Shown piece by piece: positions 56,201 to 64,000 of a stretch of 64,000 nt of DNA; positions within the stretch are counted from its first letter, which is position 1; every line of letters begins with the position of its first letter. The notes under the pieces are model-generated. The model was not told the origin of the DNA, made no database searches, and saw only the letters and a list, made by a program, of their open reading frames with translations. Source of the stretch: Chaenocephalus aceratus (taxonomy: Eukaryota > Chordata > Actinopteri > Perciformes > Channichthyidae); NCBI GenBank assembly GCA_023974075.1, contig CM043800.1, forward strand, positions 10,934,894 to 10,998,893, written 5' to 3'. The position numbers and the translations under genes were made by a program.

Positions 56201-59140
56201 TGTTGAATTGAGGCAAGGCTGCAGTTAAGCCAGAATGCAACATACTGTTCATATGGGAAATGTAGACATCCATTGAAAAGCAGACTGCCAAACATAGTAC
56301 TTCTAACTTTAAATTGGTGGTGGTAATAGTCAGTGGCACAATTCTGATGTGCTTGCATTGTGAAGAGCTTCAGTATGAGGTCTTTCAGTGTCACTATATG
56401 TCACTCCTCTGAATGTAAATGGCTATTCAATCAGGGGATGATTTGGGGTATAAAAGAAGAAACAAATTGTTCAATTTGGGCTAATTAGAACAGAAAAACG
56501 TAGACACTCACCAGCTCGGCCTTGGCTTGAATACCCAATTATAGAGTGGAAAAATTATCCAGCTCGCCGTCTAAAATTACAGTCAGGTTTAACAAACAGA
56601 CTCTGACCCTGACCATGTGAGGGGACGGACTCTCAATTTGTATATTTTAGATTTTGATATAAAGCATACACCCTCCACTCCCTCATGTAGGTGTGTGTTT
56701 GTGTCTGAAGTGGTCTCTGATATTCAAGTCCATATCATTTGTTTTTCCGCCAATATTATTCAACTATTGTTTGTTTTCTTTATACCTTTCTTTTCACCAG
56801 TTCTCCTTTATCTATTTTGCATTAATTGCATATCTCTTTATTGTTTATCGGTCAGATGGAGAGTTAGCATGGCGTACGACAAGTGAGGAACGACAATGGC
56901 ACTTTAGAGCTGTTGCACACAAGCTAACACTCTAGTACACTTCAGGAGGGCGGTAACAAAGTAAAGCTTTTAGTGCTTAATCAAAAATCATTTAAAATAT
57001 AAAAGACATGCTAATTATGTTTGTTATTACACGCTTAATAATTGCTGCAGACATGCCGTTCAGTGAAAAGGGGAAGATAAGTGAGAGTAAATCTGAAATA
57101 GACATTTAAAATAAGACCTTTCAATTCTGTAAAGATGGATAAAGTGATGGCCACTTACTTTTCCAGAAAATACTAAGGTCCTTTGAGGTTGTGTGAAGAA
57201 GAAACCTTGTCTCTTAAGAATTACTCTTCCATACAAGTAAACTGTATTGTCAAATATGTTTCAAAGTAAACTTGTTTTACATGTGACACTTACAAATGGG
57301 TTTATGTTGCCAAAGTAACTTACCTCTTCAAATCCATTTGCAGTGTGCTGTGTGTTATCAAAGAGACAGAATCCTGAGAAATATCTTTAAAAATAGCAAA
57401 AATAATAATACGTACGTATTCTAATCATAGTCCGTGGAAATCCTTGTATGGAATAAGTCCGGGATCATGGATGGGAAAAACCTTTACTTATTTTAACATA
57501 ATTTTAAGCCAAACAATTACACTTTACTTCAGTATATCAAAGATTATTGCCTTTAATACAAAGCACCTATGTTAACCACATGTTCAAAGTTGCGACCGCT
57601 TTGGGTAAAAATATACATTCCCTTTTCAAATAATTGAGAATGCAGTTTATGAAACGTAATGTTGTACAAGAGACAGTTAGAAGAAGAACAGATGCCCGTG
57701 ACACATGGGGTTGTAGGGTCAAGACCAGACAATTCATGCATTTCTCCAGCACAACATCTCTGAGGGACTGTAGCTACGGAGATGCTTCGTTGAGCCGAGT
57801 ACATGACAACAAAGTGACCTTTGTTATTAGAAAAAAACATTTAAAGGATTCTTGTCATATAAGTTCAAATATTGTTCCTGAAGGACTTCCCTTAGTTAGG
57901 AGACAAAAGATTAAAAATGTGTCTTGAGGTGAGATGAATCGAGAACGAGATATTACCTTGTGGCAGCACTTACTGTAGGTAAAGATAAAATAGAATTCCT
58001 CAATCCAGATTTATCAAAAGTTATCTTTGAAACATCACTGTGCTAAATGCAAATGAGAGATGGACATTGAACCATTACATTACCCTATTATTCTACTCAC
58101 AAGCGAAAGGTGGTACGAAACAAGTTGTAAGCACACTGTTTCCTCCACTCTGATTTTTTTTCTTTAACCATTACTCCGATTGTGGTTTGCTCATAGCTGA
58201 GAGAGAGGCAACGTGATGGAGTATGACCGCTGTCATAATACAGACAACAGAAAGGCTTGGTGAAAAATGTATTTTCCCCTCCGCTGTGGAGCTGCAGCAA
58301 AGGGGGGGGGGAAATGAACCCGGCAGAATTATTTGCCTGCAACTACTAGAGCTTGTGGTAATTACTATAATGATGTCTCCAAGTCAAGGCACAGCCAGTG
58401 CCACGATCACATAGAAGCTGATCAGAAAATACAAATTTCAGGGGGCACACAAGGCCATCTCATTAATGCATGCTTAATAAGGACAAATGACAGGACCTTC
58501 TGGGCCTTTGACAAATGTGAGGTGAGTTAACAGCTATGTTTTAATTGTGTTCTTGTAAATGGTATTGACGTTTGTATATGGAAATGATTATCTCTTTTCA
58601 TGTCTTCTACAAATACATTTACTTGAGTGACTGGTATAGCAAGAATAATTATATGTGTACAGTCGCTCCAGTGAGGACATTGTGGTTCCACATATTCTTG
58701 ATTCTTGTTCTCTACCAATATCACAAACCAATCGACAAGGGTTTGACACAGCATTTGAGATTTCAATATTAGAAGAAAGAATGCAACAGAAAGTATAGTT
58801 ACAATTTTAATGAATAAATAAAAGGTGGCAGTTAAAAATTCCCAATCAATTTCAACAGTCTCATTTGGCTAACGCTAATGCAAGCTAACATTAGCTAGGA
58901 GCTGGATGCTACGTTGTTTATTCCTTATTTTACCAACGTTAATTCCTTAAATTATAACAAACAGAAACCTGGCTGGCTAGGTTAAGCTATATACTGTATA
59001 GGTCAAAGGTTAGAATGAATTGAGGTTGTTTTTTTATCTGTGAAATTGCCTTCATTTACAAAAATGCTGTTGCTCTTTTAGTGTTACAAGTTATTTGCAT
59101 TACTTTAGTGCTTTCTGTAATAAAATAAAATCTTCGTTAT
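53295..59140. other. Intergenic DNA, no gene seen
   Basis: AT-rich throughout, with short CA-rich patches at 53730-53752. A balanced stretch at about 58290-58530 with GGTAATTACTATAATG and CTCATTAATGCATGC motifs is a candidate regulatory block. No frame is supported as coding. Confidence 0.45.
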
Positions 59141-59144
59141 TATA

Positions 59145-59215
59145 ACCTCGACCAAGGAGGTTATGTTTTTGGTTCAGCGGGTTTGTTTGTCAGCAAGATT
59201 ACTGTCTGCTACTGG
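59145..59215 (+). repeat. Short interspersed-repeat fragment
   Basis: The stretch GACCAAGGAGGTTATGTTTT followed by GTTTGTTTGTCAGCAAGATTA resembles the inner end of a widespread animal DNA-transposon relic. Only about 70 bp is recognisable. Confidence 0.4.
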
Positions 59216-59219
59216 CCCG

Positions 59220-62200
59220 AGGATCCTTAAATGTATAGGAAAGGTATGGCATGGGCCAAAGAAAAAACCCTCAAGGCATTTAATTTAAACCCTCATTACA
59301 ATTTTGGAGCAGATACGCATTTCAACTTTGGTGAAGGTCTGCCATATTATTAGAACTACTACATTGAATATGAACTTTCTTTATAATATAGGAGAACCTT
59401 CAAATAATATTTCCGTAATTTCCCGCAGCCTCTTTAAAACAACACAGAGTGTAGGGAAAAGGATATGGGGACAGAAGAACTACGAAAGATTTAACGTGCG
59501 GAAACTAGGCTTCCCTATCAAACACTGCTTTGTGACCAAAAGCAATCTCTTTGCAACTTTGCGACTGGCCCGAGAAGACATGGTGGACATGCTGATCTGC
59601 ACAGATGTTCTCCCTCATATCCACAAGCGTGTGACCGAGTCACTGGTTCGCCCTCGCCTTGCGCCCGCTTACGCAGCTTGCCTCTTGGTCCTTCCACATT
59701 ACACGAGCGCCCTGTTTGATTATGATGGGTCCTGAAGGCCAGGAGACATACGTGGCTGTAACAACATCAATGCGCTTCGCCAGGTTTTCAAGTCAGGGAC
59801 ATGTCTTATTATAATTACTACCTATGTATTTTTTATTTGGCTCCAGAGAAACAAATCTTCACGATGCTCCCTGGACAGTCTTGGGTTTTCCCATCCTCCC
59901 TCCTTCCTGTCCTCCTTTCCAGGAGAGGAGGGAAGACTATGGTTTGGGAAGAAAGCGAGGCCAGCGGGGGCAGAATGGTGGGGGCAGCAGTGATCTGCAA
60001 ATCATTTATTTACGTTTGGCATCTGCATAATGAGGCAAGGAGCCAATGGCAGCCCTTGCTGGCCGGAGACAGGGTGGCATGCCTTCAGTTTTAATGGGCA
60101 CACTAAGGAAACTTCCAATCCTTCTTGACATTTCTCATAGCGAAATAAACGTGCTCTGGGTCAGAGTGTCTATTAGGAAGATAAGAGACGAACAAGTCAA
60201 TTATACTTCAATGACTGCATAGCCAGGGGACCTCATTAACATGATCAGGGAGGTCCATGCTGCTGCAGCCCTCTCCTGTGTGTAGCTCCTGATTAAGTTG
60301 TGGAAGAATGACATGGCCCTTTTTTGCCTGCTTTATGTAGAAAAACACAAAGACGTAAATATATTCAAGCATACACATATACATGGCTCCACATGTACAC
60401 ACAGTTGCTCACATAGACATCGCTAGGACGCCGTGTCTGGCCAGCCAGCCAGAAACCGTTGACACATTCAAAAAAAGCGAGAGGTGAGCTCCATCAGGAG
60501 GTTGTGGGGAGGTTTCATCTGCTGAGAGGGCCACGGAAGTAGATGCGTTGGGAAAACATTTTGTGGCAGGGGATGTTGCGAGCTGTCATGCACAGCCTGG
60601 ACGCATGGCCTAGGGTTGCAAGTGGAGGCTGGGTGGACGAGGGAAGGGGGGGCAGCAGGCGGGCGAGGCACGGGTTTAAAAAAGCAGAGCCTCGGGTTTG
60701 GTGGGCGGAGTGGTGCATGTTCTTTCCCCCCTTCCACTCTGCGCCGGCTTGTTTCTCTGCGAGGACTCTGCGATCTGCTGACGTTGATGGGATGCGTGCA
60801 GACAGGGCACAGGAAGCACTGGCTTGTCTTTTCTAGTGTTTGCATAGTGTGCATCATATCCAGCCACTGCTCGGATAAGGCTCTAATTAATTAATTTCAC
60901 TGCCTATCTGGACCAGTGGGAATTGATCAGCAGTCGTCTTATCAGAGAGTGTGTTGGCTTCTACTATTGACTGGAAGAAAAACTGTTCAGCTAAGCATGA
61001 TATCCAGTCTATGCTAGAGAAAAGAATATAAGCAGTATCAGGGAGTGACTTTAGCTACTGCACATGTATTTTAATGAGAATATGTATATTAAGTGAAATA
61101 AGTATACTCTCTTCAATAATTTGCAAACATTGGCTCGAATCAAGGACATGCTGCGTATTTTAGTTTCCACTGCAGTAATGTAAATTAAATTGATTTATAT
61201 CGTACCTTTCTAGACCAGAAGACAAGTGCTTCTGAATAAAAGGACAGGAGCAACACATTAAATACAAACACAATACTTAACAAAAGTAATACAAAGGATA
61301 GACATATAAAGTAAATAAAAAAACTGGAGATAAAATCACTTCTTTAATCTAAATGCTAAGCTAAAACCATTTGAAAACATTTGTAATTTAAATTATCTTG
61401 ACAGATATGACGACTGCGAAATTATTCACTTTATTGGAGGGAATTATAACTGTTCACATAATTGCTGTCTCATATTACAATCCATTGTTTTACAAGGATC
61501 TGTAACGAAATAAGTGTTTTTCTCAAGTGTGATGCATCCAAAGTGTAAGTCGGAACACAATACTTCACTCATATTATGTGTTTAACTATTTATGCGCCTA
61601 CTGTGATTCTGATATTGTACTGGAGATGTCCCTGATCAGCTGTATTTAGAAACCAATCTAAATTGATCTGATATATTTCAACCGGCCAATTGGGATCCTT
61701 TCCAGAATCAAGCTTGTTTGCTGCAATGTTATGAAGGTTAGCGTGTTCGTGACCATGAAGAAGAGAGGAGAGGAGACAGTAACAAGCCTTTGTCCACAGG
61801 CACACCAAGCACACACAAAGGCATCCCACTAGGAGAGGTCCCGAACATATCTGCTCACATACCTCCATTATTGCTCTCTGAAACATGAATGATTTGATTA
61901 TTTGATGACAGCTTATTTCTTAAATCTGTTTCGGCACCATATGTGTCTAATATACGGCTCGCCCGCCATATGAATGCCTTGCCCTGGGCCCTGAGGGAGG
62001 CCAGTGCAGTTTTCAAACCTGGAGGGAGGATTGGCTTGTGAACTCAGACAAGCATACTGCGCTGGGCAAAAGCGCATCGGACTGGATTCAAGTGCATGTT
62101 CAAGGAAACATCAATTGCTCTGCATCCTGTCCTCTCTTTCTCTTTTATTATGTATTAATAATGCTGCTTAAGGCTGTAAGAACTGTTTTTGAATGTCTTG

Positions 62201-64000
62201 GCCGCAGACCAAACCAAATCAAGCAGAATAAACCTATGGAAAGCCTCCGTTTCATTATGTCCCTTTGCCCTCCTGAGGAAGTATTCTCGTTATCATAATT
62301 GGTTCCTCTGTCTTTTCCCTTGCAGGAGTTTTCCAAACGACAATGCTTCACGATTCAAACTTACTTTAACCAGCCTTGCAACCAGTGTCTCATCACTATG
62401 AATGGCTCTTTAGTTGATCTGATTGGATGACAGAGACGCCCCGACGAAAAACCATGGCAGACTGTAAATACTGTCATGGGCAGGTTTTTAATTAATTGAA
62501 TGAATTTCTTACATAATTTGCTTTCCATCAGCCTTGATAAAGTTTTACAGAAAGAAAATAAATGTCTTTGGTGAGTGAAATATTTAAATAGAGAAAAATA
62601 CATCAATTAGGTGTATTTTAGTCAAATCAATTATGTTTACATCACTGCGAAAAAGAAATATATATCAATTTTTCTAAATAAAAAGCTATTATGCATATTC
62701 AAAAAATCTTAAAAAGTGATATTTAAATATATATAATGCCAATAATAATTTAATATACTTAGAACATATTTAATATGTATATAATAATAATAAAAAAACA
62801 ACATCCGTATTAATAATAAATAATAATACAAATAGTGATTTTCTTTCATCAACAATAAACTTTGAATTAGAAATATCTATTTTTTATTTGCCACACTGTT
62901 ACATATGTGCACCACAAGTCAACAGTGAACCTTTTGAATAAATATAATATATAAATAATGTTTTTTATCACTTACATTAACAAATATCTTATTATTGTTA
63001 AAAAATACCCGTGAGTCACCTCAAAAATGCATAACCGTATTTGAATAATGTAATCCACCCATTAATGAAGTGTGTTTTTTTGTCAACACTTAGTGTTAGT
63101 TTGTATTTTGCCCTCAGGGGCTTCAATGAATAGCGTGGTGCAGCTGGGGGTCACAAAGTTCAGGACATCGAGGCCACACAGAGTTGCTCACTCTAACGAC
63201 GCACCCCCTCCCCCCCCCTCCTCATTCACACCTCATATCAGGAAGAACCTGACGGCTCAGCATTATTTAGGAATCACTCCACTGCAGGGATATCAAATGA
63301 CTTGTCAAAAGAAATACAGAATCCTGCTGAACTGGAAACTGAAAGGATTGGCTCCAAGTAATGCAGTGCTGACCCCAGGAGCAGTCAGACCCATGTAAAC
63401 ACACTCATCCCTATTGAAGCGTGGCATACAGCGGAGGGCATTGCATAGTGACAAATTGACCTTTAGAATTGAAAAGTTCTCTCAAATAACTTTTGCAACA
63501 ATTGAAACTGGCCTCGCTTATTCTCCACTTCTGAACCAAATCAATGAATGTGCCATGACGGAGGTCGTACTGTGGTGTTGGAATACAAGTGTATCTAACT
63601 AGCAAGTACAGTTCACCACCGCTTCAAGGTTCGCAACACAACAAAACGTCCAGAGGAGAAGACTACAACAATGGCACATACATACTTTTGAAAACAGGCA
63701 TTGGTTTGAGCACTTTAGTTTAGGTACCATAAAGGTGTGTAAACGTGTAAGCTGTTGTAGCCACTGGGATTCTTCTCGGCCATTTTGCCCTGTGAATGGC
63801 CTCTCTTCCAGCACAAATCCTCCCTCTTTGAAAATATTCAGACCTGAACTCCTACATCTTGATACAATTGATATACTGTGCATCCCAAAACCTTTGAATT
63901 TGGAGTAAGGAGGAAAGTGGTGTAAATAGAAGGACAAAAGGCCACAGCACAGGAAGAAGGATTTATCTTCTCCTCTGCGTTGCTGGTGTCACGCTGAATG
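59220..64000. other. Intergenic DNA to the window end, no gene seen
   Basis: Balanced, repeat-free stretches at 59980-60310 and 61900-62110 could be regulatory. 61185-61330 looks like a minus-strand LINE tail. 62640-63010 is extremely AT-rich with ATA/AAT repeats. Open frames at 59304-59735 and 63072-63398 were examined and are not supported. Confidence 0.45.

Noticed and set aside
59304..59735. 143-codon open frame
   Set aside because: The longest frame in the desert, but it has no recognisable domain, no clear splice sites or promoter, and begins in AT-rich DNA. It could be revisited with transcript data.
63072..63398. 108-codon open frame with a proline run
   Set aside because: The proline run comes from a C-rich tract, and no family or gene structure is visible.

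Overview
This window looks like nuclear DNA from a ray-finned (teleost) fish. The evidence is intron-containing vertebrate genes, many teleost-type transposons (hAT-like, L2-type LINEs and their tails, foldback and MITE-like elements), GT microsatellites, and long AT-rich intergenic stretches. No species can be named from the sequence. I could not run alignments, so all homology statements rest on reading the translated sequence and on recalled family motifs.

Layout. (1) 1-3.9 kb: the 3' part of a cytoplasmic intermediate-filament gene on the + strand, with the 5' end outside the window. It has 11 visible exons, a complete rod of about 310 residues, a very long glycine-rich tail with a 42-bp coding repeat, and a short acidic last exon. 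(2) 3.9-9.0 kb: non-coding upstream flank of the next gene, with a GT microsatellite and homeobox-motif-rich blocks. (3) 9.0-16 kb: prdm13 on the + strand in four coding exons, giving a 629-residue PR-domain and zinc-finger regulator. Introns 1 and 3 hold GC-balanced, repeat-free blocks that look like enhancers. (4) 16-18 kb: 3' flank with a LINE tail. (5) 18.3-39.8 kb: a dense block of mobile elements, nested up to three deep. It includes a 2.28-kb near-perfect palindrome, several hAT elements with exact 8-bp target-site duplications, and an L2 LINE split by a hAT-like element that is itself split by a long-inverted-repeat element. (6) 39.8-64 kb: a long region with no convincing gene. It carries scattered LINE tails, a solo copy of the long inverted repeat, diverged local duplications, and a few enhancer-like blocks, and may be a regulatory desert downstream of prdm13.

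The most unusual reading is at 24.1-27.5 kb. Inside a repeat-derived segment, two short intron-containing open frames can be assembled from consensus splice sites. One is on the + strand (three exons, 63 codons) behind a TATA-like box. The other is on the - strand (two exons, 68 codons) behind GC boxes and a perfect CRE. They face each other, and their AATAAA signals are under 100 bp apart. I found no known family for either product, and this is a prediction, not a demonstrated pair of genes.

The intermediate-filament gene and prdm13 share orientation but show no sign of a joint function. prdm13 is the only gene here whose identity I regard as secure.
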